Positions 1 through 12,700 of a stretch of DNA of 64,000 bases are shown here, piece by piece. The notes under the pieces were generated by a model. The model had not been told where the DNA came from, did no database searches, and was given only the letters and a program-made list of their open reading frames with translations. Location of the stretch: the NCBI GenBank assembly GCA_020086605.1, contig JACBWW010000018.1, forward strand, positions 10,922,763 to 10,986,762. Direction: 5' to 3'. Each line of letters begins with the position of its first letter. Positions within the stretch are counted from its first letter, which is position 1. The position numbers and the translations under genes were made by a program. Origin of the DNA: Lanius collurio. Taxonomy: Eukaryota > Chordata > Aves > Passeriformes > Laniidae.

Positions 1-86
1 ATTGGAGCCGGAGCCGCGGCGCGGCTGTGGCGGGCAGCGAGCGCGGCGGAGGGCGGAGGGCGGGGGGCCCGGCGCGGCCCGGGACG
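1..86 (+). promoter_or_regulatory. DIPK2A: 5' UTR / proximal promoter end of DIPK2A with GC boxes
   Basis: Very GC-rich leader directly before the DIPK2A start codon. Two overlapping-spaced GGGCGG boxes (51-56 and 58-63), of the kind bound by Sp1/KLF factors, are followed by a G6 run. No upstream ATG occurs in these 86 bases, so the first ATG (87) is the natural start. I cannot place the transcription start; the core promoter probably begins outside the window. No TATA box is visible, as expected for a CpG-island promoter. Confidence 0.6.
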
Positions 87-740
87 ATGCTGCGGCTGGT
101 GTCGCTGAAGTTGGGGCGGCTGTACCGCTACGTGAAGCTGGCAGTACTGGGCAGCCTGGCGGCGGCGCTGGTGCTGAACACGCACTCGCTGCTGGCCTCG
201 CTGCAGCGCAACGAGCTGTCGGAGCGGCGCTTCCTGCAGCTCAATAAGTGCCCGGCCTGCTGGGGCACCAGCTGGTGCCGCAAGTTCCTCAACGGGCAGC
301 TGCGGCTGGAGAGCTGGGGCCGCCTGCGCCTGCTGGACTTCTTCAACGTGAAGAACGTGTACTTCGCGCGGTACGGGGAACCCCGCGAGGGCTCCCGCCG
401 CGTCGTGCTGAAGCGCCTGGGCTCGGCGCAGGAGCTCGCCGACATCGACACCAAGATCTGCCGCCGCGCCACCGGCAGGGGCCGCTGCGACCTGCTGCAG
501 GCGCTGCCCGCCACCGAGTTCGCCAGCCTGAACGGCGACGTGCGGCTGCTCACCCCCGGCGCCGTGGAGGGCTGGTCCGACCTGGTGCATTGCCCCTCGC
601 AGCGCCTGCTCGACCGCCTGGTGCGCCGCTACGCCGAGACCAAGGACTCGGGCAGCTTCCTGCTGCGGAACTTGAAGGACTCGGAGCGCATGCAGCTCCT
701 CATCACCCTCGCCTTCAACCCCGAGCCGCTGGTGCTGCAG
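87..740 (+). CDS. DIPK2A: DIPK2A coding exon 1 (residues 1-218)
   Basis: Exon 1 starts at the ATG at 87 and ends at CAG|GTAAGC, giving exactly 218 codons (phase 0). It encodes the N-terminal hydrophobic segment (residues 18-30), the LNKCPAC cysteine motif (residues 52-58), the VVLK kinase-like lysine (residue 109) and the strongly conserved block around residues 184-218. The first 40 residues differ from the human protein far more than the rest, as expected for a targeting segment. Codon third positions are very GC-rich, unlike exons 2 and 3. The frame stays open past the donor to 1088, but this read-through is intron. Confidence 0.97.
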
Positions 741-3700
741 GTAAGCGCGGCCGGCAGTGCCCGAGTGGGCGCCGCCTGCCCCCGCCGGCGCTGCCGGCGC
801 TGCTCGTCCCGGCGGGACCCTCGCCGGAATGCCCCTTCCCGCCCCTCGCCGCTGCCGCTGTGCCTGCGGGCGGGGGCTGAGCGCTCCCTGGCAGCTGGCC
901 CCAAATCCCGCCGGATCGCGGGGACTGTCCTGCAGAGGTATCGGCGGGGCGGGCTGAGCAGAGGGTCTAGGGTCCCTGCCTCCGGGAGGCGTTTCTTTAG
1001 CTCACTCAGCCTGATCAGCTCTCCTCCTTCTTTCCTCCCTCAAAGACTGCTTATGTTTCCCGACTCTCCGTCCTCCTCAGGGTTTTAACTCAGTCCGCAT
1101 CCCGCTGTCCTGTCGGGTACCGAGCCGCAACCGCCGTCCCGCAGGAGCGCGGCTGGTTAGTGCTGGAGGCTGATGCTCTCTGCTTACTTGTGCCTTTCGC
1201 ATAGTTCGGTGTCAGAGTGTTCCACAATTCATATATTCCCAGGGAGTATGGGTGGCCGTGATTCATTTCTTACGGTCTAGTTCAAGAGAGAGTGCATAGA
1301 GACTGTGCTGCGATGCTGTTGTGCTTTCCTTGTCATAAGCTGACTCATGTGCTATGTCATGTTCTTAATGTGAACTAAATATAGTTACTGCTGGTAAAAA
1401 TTAGAGATGGGTATTTGTAGTCTGAAAATAGACCGACAGATAAATGGACAGTGTTCTCTTTTCAGCGGTTACCTATTTCCTAGTCTTTAATTAGGGGTAT
1501 GGGTTATGTACACCCACCTGAAATTTGTGCTTTAATATGTTATGTAAATTTTTAGGTGAAAAATGCATAGGAAACTTCTATTCTGTGGCACCACGCAGTT
1601 GCTTCTATTCCGTATCTATTCAGATGGAGTGCTTTGTATTTTGGCTTTTAACGTGAACAAGGGAATTCCCAAGTGTGCCTTTAGTATCTAGGTTTGGAAT
1701 CAGAACTGTTTTGTCTAACTACTGAACTGTCCTTGCCTTTATCCAGTGTATGATTAAAATAATATTTGAAAATATGTTTTGAAAACATCACCTCATGATT
1801 ACTATTAACATCTGCTGTTTCTCTAGTGAGAGGCCAAGAAATGCTCAAAAAGCAGTGCTGCAGGTTTTACCCTCCAGAAAGTTTGCCTACTGACTAATTT
1901 CTAGAAAATCAATTTATGAACTTAATTATGAGTTACATGTGTTTTTGGGTGGTATGCCTTCTGCCCTTCAGTTTCTCCATGTACAGCTCTTCAGTTTTGC
2001 TTTCAAAGTGTGTTTCCAGTTTGCTTCTCAGCAGACTTGAGGGAACAGTGTCCATTTTGCTGTGAAGTTGTTCCTGAGCACAGTGAGAAAGGAAACTCCA
2101 CTTCAGTAAGAAAATCAAAACTGCTTTGCTCTGCTGAGTATATTCGGAAATTCTTTGAGAAGTGATTTGTTTTGGCTGCACTTCATACGACTTACTTTTT
2201 TGGTTTTGAACAGTGGTTCCCACATACTGAGTGTAGACGTAGATGGCCATAGAACAGCTGCGTTTCCTCATAATTCATGAGGGCAGCATATTCTTTACAG
2301 ACAAAGGGTATGGTACACTTGCAGCATTTACTGTAATGGGCTGTATCATAAGCAGTGGTTGATTAAGAGCCTTGATTCCTTTCCCTTTCTTGATGAACTG
2401 TAGAAGAGTCCTGAGATTGTCAAGCAAATTTGCTGAAGAGAATAAAATCTTGGGTGGACTTAAGCACTCTGCTCAACATTTGTCCTAGCAAACGTGCATC
2501 TTAGAACAGAGCAGGTCGAATTGGTAGGAGGTGAGGCAGCTTTTAGCAGTTCAGAGCATAGTAAAGCAAGTCTGCCACCTTTTAACAGATCAAAAATGTT
2601 TTGTAGTCTTGTAAATTTTGATGTTTAGGCATAGCTTGGACAATACTTCTGGGGAGCTTCAGGCTAGCTTTGTGTGCTTAAACACTCCTAGTGGTTTCTC
2701 TAGAAGAGTGTTAATTAACTTTGGTAATGGGTACTCGAGGTTTGGAGACCTCCCTTCAGTTAGGAATGAAATATCTAAAATACATGAATCTGTATGAACT
2801 CTTCCCATTCCATAGTACTCCAGGCTCTGTGTCTACCTGAGAAACACATAAGGAATGGGTAATTCTGTATTCTGCAGCTCTTACAACAGCAACATGTGAG
2901 CGGTAGTTACTTTCTAGAATTGATAACTGACTACTACTGAGGAGATTGTTTGTATTAGTACATAACATATAAAAAACATTTTGTAGTATAGTTTGTGCAG
3001 TATCGATGAAAGCAGGTAGTGCTATGCGAATGAAACTTGTAGGCTTGTTTTAAAAATCAGCTGCTTTCAAGAAAAGAAATCTAAATGATGTTGTATGAAG
3101 AATCAGATTTTAATTTAAAATAAATCAATAAATAGATGCATTTAACTCATGCTGTCTGTCACCAGAGGGCACAAGGAAAAATATTGCTTATTTTTGCCTC
3201 AAGCCTTTTATGAACACTACAGTGACTGAGCAATGTTATTCATAACAGTTTTGGTTTAGAAGTGGAGATAATGTCTAGAGTCCTGGTGTACAGTGCATTC
3301 AAGTTCTGTGTTGCTTAGTTGTGTTACAGCCAAATGTAAATAGGCAATTTAGTAGAAATTCAAAGCTTGATCTTTCATTTATAATAGAAAATTCACTGTA
3401 GTTGTCTACAAGAACCAGCAATTTGTGGATTATGAGGCTTTTCACTAGTAACTGTGATTTTAGCTTGAAGCCTGTGTGGAGTATGGATTATTCCTGAAGT
3501 GGTCTTGCTTATGAACTGCATCATCACAACTGATTTACATCTTCTGCTGTGGGAATTTTTCAGGTGGGGCTTTAACCCATAGCATGATATTACCGTTCAT
3601 CAAAAGTGTAACACTGCACAGTTTAGTATAGATTACATGTTGTAATCTTAACTCAATATTTATATTTTTTTGTAACTTGCTTGTTAACCTTTGTTCACAT

Positions 3701-6700
3701 CTATTCTCCAGGTATACTCAGGGAAGAATTCAGACCCTTTTTCCATTTTATTTCATTAAGCAAATGGAATGACAGCTGTAGTATTGTTCAAGTACAGTTA
3801 ACATATTTTTTTGGATATTGAAACACTAATTTTTCTTCTGTAGAATCTTACTAAACTACTCACTGATTAAATCCTTTTGCAATTATCATCTGAATTCACA
3901 TTTGAATGGAAGAACTTACCTGCTAAACATTTAACTTCTGATAGGTTTTTGTGTTTTTTTCCTCTCTCCTTCTAATAGCTGCTTTCTGCAATAGATGAAT
4001 ACTTTTTAGTAAAGTAAGGTCAGATTTGTAATCAAAATGCTACATCTAAACCAGTATCTCATATGGGCATGAATATCTTATTTGGACAAAAGCAACAACA
4101 AAACTTGGTGCTGTTTCAATTCATTCAGTGATTGGCAGAGTGTTTTAAATGGGAATCACCTGGAGGATAGGATCTATGCATGATATCTTATTTCCAGCTG
4201 AATGTGATGATGGTGTGAATCAAGCACTTGCAAAGATAGGTTGACTGAAGTTGCCTTAGGAAGAAACAGAAAAATTAAAAACTAACTTGGATTACAGACT
4301 GAGTGCAGTGTGACTGTTCGCTCTTTGCAGAATTCATAGAGCCACCATGGATGTGAGCAGATTTATCTTTGTCCTGAGACTTGCTATAAACCACTCAGCT
4401 TCTAGTTTGTCTTGTAAAATAGATGCAGTGGAGACAGTTTTTGAAATTTTTTCAACAGTGATATCTGCTTAAATAGTGGATGTTATTCAACTTTATCAAG
4501 TAACTTGATTAATTTTTATCTTCACTTGCAAGTTGGAACATAAACTTACTGTTAATGGAAGCGAAAGGTGTGATACCTCTTATTTTTCATTGTGCTCCTG
4601 CCCTGATCCCTGTCAGCCTCCAGATTTCCTCTTTGGAGGGACTGTGGCAGTCTCCTAACAGTTTTGGATAACAGTTCTTGAGCTGCTGCTGTCGTGCCAC
4701 TGTAGCTGCCATGCTGTGAGCCATGGTGTGCAGCCACACAGTGTCTGACACATTTTGCCAGTGGCAAAGTTTTAAGTTTTGTATTTAAAACAAGGAAAAA
4801 CAACAATGCCCCAAATCCAGGGTAAAAAAAGAGAATTCCTTGTTCTCAGTTAGGGAGAGTTCAATGTGACTCAAGACTGATGAAAGAAAAAATTATTTCT
4901 AGGTAACAAAAATGTTTTTCAGTTAGGTTGTATTTCTCCTAAGATCTTCTGCTTACCTGAAAAGACAGTTTACGTCTGTCCTGGCAAAACTGAAATACAG
5001 GATTTATAAATTGTTGTGACAAAAGTGCACGTCGAACTGGTCTTGCAGCCCTCAATCTTGCCATTGTGTTGTTGGTTTACAGTATTGCCAGGTGCCATAT
5101 GGAAATGTCATTGTGTTTGCTTTGTTTTCAGAGTGTCTGGTTTAACCCCAGCTGGGAACTCGGCCCCACGAAACTCCCTCCCCTCGCACTGGGGTGGGGG
5201 AGAGAACTGGGAGAGTAGAAGTGGGAAAACAAGAGGGTTGATACCAAGACAGTTTAATAAGGAAAGCAAAGCCAAGCATGGAATTCATTCAGCAACTCCC
5301 ATGGGCAGGGAGGTGCTCAGCCGTTGCCAGGACAGCAGGGCTCCATCACATGGAACGGTGACTTGGGAAGACATGCTGTCACTCTGGATGTGTGTCCCCT
5401 CTCCTTTCTTCTCCTTCCCCCCAGCTCCACATGCTGATCCTGATGCCATATGGAATGGAATGTTCCTTGGATCAGCTGGGATCAGCTGTCCTGGCTGTGT
5501 GTCCTCCCAGCCTCTTGTGCACCCCCGTTCCCCTCACTGGTGGGGTGTGGAGCAGAAAAGGCCTTGGCTCTGTGTAATGGCTGCTCAGCAATAGCTGAAG
5601 CATCCCTGAATTATCAGTGACATTTCCAGCACAATTCCAAAACACAGCCCCACACCAGCTACTATGGAAAAAATTAGACCAACACAAAGCAAACTTGAAA
5701 TTTGCACACGATAAGATAAAATGCTTACACATAATGAAGACTTCTTCAAACTATAGAAGGTATCTGTCAGTTAAATCCAGAGTGCATTAATGAAATGTGG
5801 TCTCAAGCTGTAGCTTTTATCAGCCAGTTTAAATAACAATTCTTCAAAGAATGATGGTGAGCATTTGTGTCCGGTATTTAAATTACAAGTCTCAAGGACT
5901 TCTATTTCTCTGACTCTAAGGGAAATGCCAATCTCTATGTGCCAAATGGTAGTATTTCTGCATTTTTAATAGCCTGTGTAAATCATTGCCCCTCTCTCAG
6001 ATACGGTTTTAGTTTTCTAAATGCTTAAGCTTAATGACTTTATTTTTCTCACAACTTCTGATCATTCTTATTCCTTGTGGGGAAAAAGCAAAATAAAGCA
6101 AACCCAACAGCTGTATCTCTGTTCCTAGTGTAATTACTCTTCATGAACGGTCTGTTGCCACATAACCTAAAATTCTGCTGGTTTCTCTACATGTCATCAT
6201 TGGGCTTGCTGTTTTGATTTTGTTATTGGAAGAGCAATAGTTGACATCTGGTAAACATATATTAAAACTTTAACTGATCAATTTGAAACAATTTCTTGCA
6301 CAGAATTCACTCAAAGTAGCAATTTAGCCAAATGTTCCACAGAATCTTTTTGCTGATCTATACATAAGAAGTAAATAGGCAAATTCCTCTTTTCTATTTT
6401 TTCATACACACTCTTCTAATCATAAGTTATTTTCTGTAGTTTTATTCTAAATACTCTGGTAGAATGTAGAATGACAATTCAGTTTTAATACTTACTATCC
6501 TTTAAACTTTGTTCCTTACTCAGTTTCTGATCTGTAATTCTGCTGCCCTAAACCAAGTAGTGGATTTAAGGCAGTTATCTGCACTACCTGACATGTCCTT
6601 GAGCGCACTTGTGTTATTTAAGTCCTAGCTCATACAGATACTAGGATTTTTAATAGACTGAATTTCCATTGTGAAACTTTTTAAAAGGAACAGAAAATTG

Positions 6701-9700
6701 TTCTTTGTTGAATTAAAATTAAGTGGCCTCATGATACAAGAATGTTCTACTGATTTGGTTGTATTGAAAACTGAAGAATCATTTTTTGCAGTGACATATG
6801 ACTGTACATATTAGACCAGAACTGGCTTGTACTTGTCGTGTTAACTTTCATATTTAATTATGTTCCTTAAATTATCAAAACTATTCTCATCTTTCTTTCT
6901 AGTGAAAGTTCCCTAGAGTGAAAACATGTAGGGTAAATTATAAGAGATATTTTAAAATAGTCTAGAAATTCTTGAAGTTATTGTGGGGTGCACATTATGA
7001 TGAATGGCTGTCTGAATTTAAAGGCTGCTGGGAGGTCACTATACAGACTTACATATAAATTCTCCTGAGAAATTCTCACTCTTGTGGTTTTCAGTAGCAG
7101 AAAAATGTTTATTACCCCACGTTAGAAACCTTGTAATACCAATGTTGTTCTGGTATGTCAGATGTATAGGGGGAGTTGTGTTTTATTTCCCTGAATTAAG
7201 TAATTGAAGCTTTGTATTAGTCTCTAATTTACAAAGCAACTTCAAAAGTAAGGCCATCTCTGCTAGGGCTACTTTGTAATCATATATTCCAGGCTCAATA
7301 CTGATGAGAAGTAAATACACAGTGATTGTTTTCATCTGTTGCAAATTTAATCTGAACAAACTTTTATGAATTACAAACTAATTTGAACAGGTGACAACCA
7401 ATAATGACATTAAATTTGCTTTACTATGGTTCTCGAGTTTAATCATTATTCATTAATTTATTTGGAAAAGAGACATATTTCTGCTGGCATTGTGAAATAC
7501 AACTTTTACAGCTAAAGTGCTCAACTTAAAAACTGAGTATTTAGAATTTTGTGTATTTTTGTCATACAGTGTGTCAATTAAGCCTGGTATGTTCCTCTTG
7601 TTGCCATAAGTTATATATAATAACTGTTTGAAATGTAGTCAAACTTGAACAGTGGTCAAATAAATAAAAGAAACGTGGTTTCAGTGGGAACACCAATGTT
7701 TGGAGTATTCGGTGAAATTGCTATTCACTCCGTGCGTGTATATATATATGTATAACTATATATGTATAACTATATATGTATAACTTCTGGGGGAGTTCTA
7801 GGTAAATGACCAATGGTGTGGCATATAGCTGAGAATTAAATGGTTTTCATTGTACTCACTAGCATTCAGAAAATTATTTGAATACATATCTTCCAGAATG
7901 TAGATCAGTTCCTGACAGAAGGAGGCATCTGTGTTTAGACTGTGCTTTGTAGCTCCTTTGATCCGAAAAGCATCATTGTAAAATCTGCTCTCCAGCTCTT
8001 CCTGGTTCCAGAGCTTTGCTTATTTGCCTTGGTGACTAATACAAGTGCTACTTTTGTTTACACTGCAGAATCAGCAGTGCTCTGAGAGAGAACTAATTTT
8101 CCTTTTGAGGAAGAACATGTTATTTAAATTCTCCTTGCCATGCCTGTTTATGCCTGGGCAGATGCAGTTTAGCAGGATGATTTAATGTAGGGAGAGGGTA
8201 ATTTTACAATGAAGTTCTTCAGGGTCCCATGGAGAGAAGTCCCCACTCTGTTTTGTGTTTTTTAAAATTCCATCATATATAAGAGATATCTCTTTGTTTG
8301 AGCAGGTTTTGTCTGGGGTATTCTTTCTGAGCTGGAACTCGCTTCCTGCAAACGTTGGAGGTGACATATAGAGAGTCTTCTGGAATAGTTTTGAAAATGA
8401 AAAGCTTGGATTTTAGTGATAGAGTGGAACAAAAATGTCAGTTGTTACTTACTTGAGCTGGTCTGGCTTTTTGGTCTTGATTATAAGGATGAATTATATG
8501 CTTCTTATGGTAAACTAATATTCTTTTAAGTGTTTAATTGAAAGGGGATTTGTGTTCCTGCAGAATACAATGGGCCTTATGAGCTTCAAGCTGGTGAGTC
8601 TTCACTGCCTGATCTAATTCACAGCTCTGAACAAAAAGCACTGGCACATTTTTGTATCTTCTCAGGTTTAGACAGATTAAAGTGAGGAAGAAAAATGCAC
8701 TGATAGTGTGTTTTGTGCTTCAGTGAAGTGATAAATTCGCTCTGTTAATTCTTAATACTTATTCTGAGACTACAGTGTATTTTTTTAAAGGTATAAATGC
8801 AGTATTATTCTTTCAGGAACAGCATAACTGTTTTCCCTTTGACAGGATTTGTTTAGGTTTTTAAGCCTTGCTTAGAGAGATATTTTGGAGCTAATTAGAG
8901 CAGGCAAAGTATGTTTTGGGGATGTGTCAGTGGGAATGAAGGTAGCAGAAGTTTTTGGCATCTTTACTGTTTTCTATCTTTCCATTAGAAGGTTATGCAT
9001 ATTTCTCTGAATACAGAAAGGTAACTTTGAGGAAAAACTTACTAAGCTACCTGTTTGTAGTTTTTGATATGTGTTACTTTATTTCAAAACACATTAAAAA
9101 GTTTAATTATCTATGGTTTCCATGGCATTTATGTGTATGTTTGCACATGAAATGTGAATGGGTGAATCAGATTTTTTTGTCAAACAGCTGGTTCTGGTTT
9201 TGAACAAGAGCTTTGTTTTTACCTTAATTGTCAGATGCACATTTTCAAGTCTGCAAATAGCATATTCAAGTACAAAACTATCTAATTAAATATTTAGACT
9301 ACTGATAATTTGAGAAAATAAAACCTAAACCAAAGTTATGCATTATTCCACAGAAATCTGATTTTTGACAGCAGTCTATGAAGCTTTTTGTTTCTAAATG
9401 CAACTTGTTCATGGAAAACATGTTTATTAATGATACAGATTTGTTTTCATTTCTTACTTTCAAAATTTTAATACATGAACAAAAAAATCCTTGTGTTAAG
9501 TTAGCTGCAGTTTCCTCTTAGAAAACAGCTTTCAAAATAGAATAGTACAAAAAGTTACAAATCGCTGCTTGCAAAGACAAGATCTGCACTTCAATTAATA
9601 TTCTTGTCAAATTCACCAAGTGAATATAAAAACTGCTGAATGAGGCACTTGTACATATTTTTATCCCCTTCTTCGGCTACTGACTTGGGTAATGAAGTGT

Positions 9701-12700
9701 AGATGTGGCTGTTACACGCCAGTTGGAAGGGGGCCAAAGCAGAGATGTTGTTTGTACATGTGCAGATGTTGGCAGGGTTCCCTGCACTCCTGTTGTCAAA
9801 AGATGTTTTTATTGCCACAGTGTTATAAATATATCTGTTACAGCATGGCATGCAGATATTCTACTGGTAACATAAAGGTGTGCCCTTCTGAATAAACCAA
9901 ACTGCTCCTAGGATTTTTTTTGTCTGAAATGAAATTCAGTGTACACAGTGCAGGAACCATAATAGATGTATTCCGAAGATCACTGTCTGACGCTGTACTT
10001 TGAAAATCAGTTTAATCCATTACATGAATCACTGCTTCTGCTGGAAAGGAAAAGTCCCCTTAGCTCTTTTGCTCTTCTGCACCTGCCTGTTGAGGCCTTT
10101 TCTCTTCTTCTCACCAGTACATGCCAGCATGGGATGGTGATGTGATGATATGGATCCAATGGAGGACCAGCCCAGCAAGTACCAGCCTGGCTTTCCTAAT
10201 GATGCGCAGGGGACTGAAATGAGTGTGCTTGGTGGGTTGGGAGGGAGGGACACCTTTGCTTCCAATCGTAGCACATCCTTTGCCAGGTTCAACTGTTTAT
10301 GGTTGAATTTGTGTTTGAAAAGGGAGGCAGAGTCATAAGCAGGGCAGGATTGCAACATAGAGAAGGAGAGCCGGGGAAAAGAAGTGGGGTGGTCCAAAGT
10401 AATATTTAAATAAAAATATTTAAACATAATTGAATTGAGTGCTGATACAATGCGGCAATATGAAAATATCATGCACATTTGGTGAAATTAGTTAAGCCTG
10501 TGCTTATCAGGAAAAACAATAAGGTAACGTTTCTCCAATTTAAAGAGGAGTTTATATGATGTAGGTAAAATAAATAGTTTCATTTGATGGAAAACTATTT
10601 GCTTCTTGTTTTGTTTTGGTTCGACAATTAATCAAGAGATAAACTGTTAAGGTATACTAGAAAACTAAGAAACCTCAAAAGAATCCTATCAGCTGGGAAA
10701 AGTAGAAGGGATGGTGGTAGAGAGGAGATGCCACTTTTTAAAGTTTTTTTTCTTTAGATTATTAAAAGAATGCACATGAAATACCCCTTTGGTGACATTT
10801 ATTGATGCCACAGCCATGTTTTTATTATGTAGTCAGAATAAGTAAGGAACACTGAATTAGCACATACTTCAGTCATTGGAAGGTTATTTTATTAACCACA
10901 AAATAAGTGGAAAAAAAAACCCCAAACCCTCTTAACTATGGAATGGGACACTTGACCTGAACTGGTGGATATTTGGCTGTACTTATCACATTCATTAATT
11001 ACCCTGAATCCTGCAGGTAAATAAGCCTAGAGTGGAGGCTGGATAATGTCTTCCCTATTGCATGGTAGATTTAATTACTGAGAGATTTAGTTCTGCTAAG
11101 TTATGTGGTATCACAGCTTGAAAATACCACACTGGTCTCAAATCTGTGAAATTAGTTCTGTATTATCCTCAGGATTTATCACAACCTGTTTTGCTTATCT
11201 GAGTAGATCGTGTGATAAAAACAGAGTTGAAGTTCAGGCATGCAGACACGTCAAAAACTTTGAACCTATTCTGTTATTAACATGGCTCTGATGTCCTTTT
11301 CCCCAATACCGAGAAGGGTGGTTCTGTGCAGTGGTAAACGTGGTTACTTACCCAGAAATTGTCTTCTACGCTTTGCCACCTTAGAGAGCAGCTTCATGGC
11401 TTTTGCCATAAAAATGGAAAAATTGTCAATTATGTATATTAATTATGATTTTAGTTTCTTCACGTGTACTATATAGACAAGGTTTGTTATGTTAGGCACC
11501 TCTTCCCTGCATGGTCTTGTAGTTCAGATCTGTGTTCCCAGCGTGTTTCCTTTCAGTCTCTTTCCCCAGTTTATAATAAATGTTTTCTTCCACTGTGGAT
11601 TCCAGGAGGTATAAAGCTTTCATGCTTCCTGAACCCCCACCATGCTGTTCACCCCAGCTGTGGCAAAGCCTTTGCTACATCATTGCTGTGGAATTGGTCA
11701 CGATTGTGTCTGGTGATGTGATAGCAAGGCAGAACACAAGGAAGGGGCATGAGCACATGGTGGTATCTCCTAATAGTTAAAATTTGTGTACATCATATTC
11801 TTAGAGTGCTAACTTCTATCAATCTGTGGTTTCTTAAATTAGTGCTTTTGTAGTTTCTTCCTGTTGCATTCCTATTCAGCATTCCTCCACAATTTGGAGG
11901 GTACCTTTTAAGTGCTTGTCTGTTCATATCAAAGTCCTAGGGCACATTCAGCACAACTGAATTAGGAAAACCTGATGGTGTGTTGAGGGTTGTTTTGTAA
12001 TTGCTTGTAGTGTGTCATTTCTGTTCAGTCTCTTGTGTTAACTTCACAGAAAGGTACTGTTGAAAAGAGATTTTATTGAGATTTTACTGTTGATAAAACT
12101 GTTAAGTGGCCTGGTATAATAAACACACAGTATAAATATAGCAATTAATCAAGAGATAGACTGTTAAGGTATTCTAGAAAACTAAGAAACCTCAAAAGAA
12201 TCCTATCAGGTGGGAAAAAATGAAGGGATGGTGGTGGAGAGAAGAAGATGCTACTTTTTAAAGTTTTTTTCTTTAGATTATTAAAAGAATTGGTTTTAAT
12301 TCAAAGATCAAATGCAAGAATATCTTGATGGAAAATATACTTGCATTACTACAAGAGATGTGTAATAAAACACCAAGAGAAAAAGGTAGTTAGTGGAACT
12401 GTGTGTGTGAATATATGCGAGGGTGTGTGTATATATGGAAAGCTAGATGTGGGTTATGTATTGTTTCAGGTCATCCAACTTTCTCCCTTCACTAGTCCAG
12501 CAAGGTCTCTTGCTCACAGACATACATTTTGTATTGTTTCTCCTTTCCCTTTGAAACTTAGAAATATATGGATTATAGTGTTGATGGGTATTTACAGCTT
12601 TTTTTCTAAGTTTTATTGAAAAATCTTTTAAAATCTAAGCTGTTTTGTATTAATTAAAATGTTAAAAATTTTTTATATACAGAGTTTTCCATCTGATGAG

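Larger units (their letters stand above)
1..960. other. CpG island covering exon 1 and start of intron 1
   Basis: From base 1 to about 960 the sequence is dense in G, C and CpG dinucleotides. It then drops to an AT-rich composition after about 1.2 kb. The island covers the leader, all of coding exon 1 and roughly 220 bases of intron 1. This is the usual setting of a broadly expressed vertebrate promoter. The right edge is judged by eye and the left edge is outside the window. Confidence 0.8.
741..12682 (+). other. DIPK2A: DIPK2A intron 1
   Basis: An 11,942-base intron between donor GTAAGC (741) and an acceptor AG (12681-12682). The pyrimidine tract before exon 2 is weak, with the intron end reading roughly ATTTTTTATATACAG. 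Beyond the CpG island it is AT-rich. It contains an antisense LTR (5134-5708), a 14-bp tandem repeat (7743-7784) and two copies of a duplicated block (10625-10771 and 12142-12290). I see no additional coding exon. The stretches 1000-5100, 5710-7740, 7790-10620 and 10775-12140 otherwise hold nothing I recognise. Confidence 0.9.

Noticed and set aside
27..1088. 353-codon open frame running through exon 1 into intron 1
   Set aside because: The first 20 codons lack an ATG (the frame opens with GTG), and the part after 740 lies beyond a consensus splice donor and bears no DIPK2A similarity.
5016..5594. 192-codon plus-strand frame
   Set aside because: Most of it is the antisense reading of the LTR at 5134-5708; it is not a gene.
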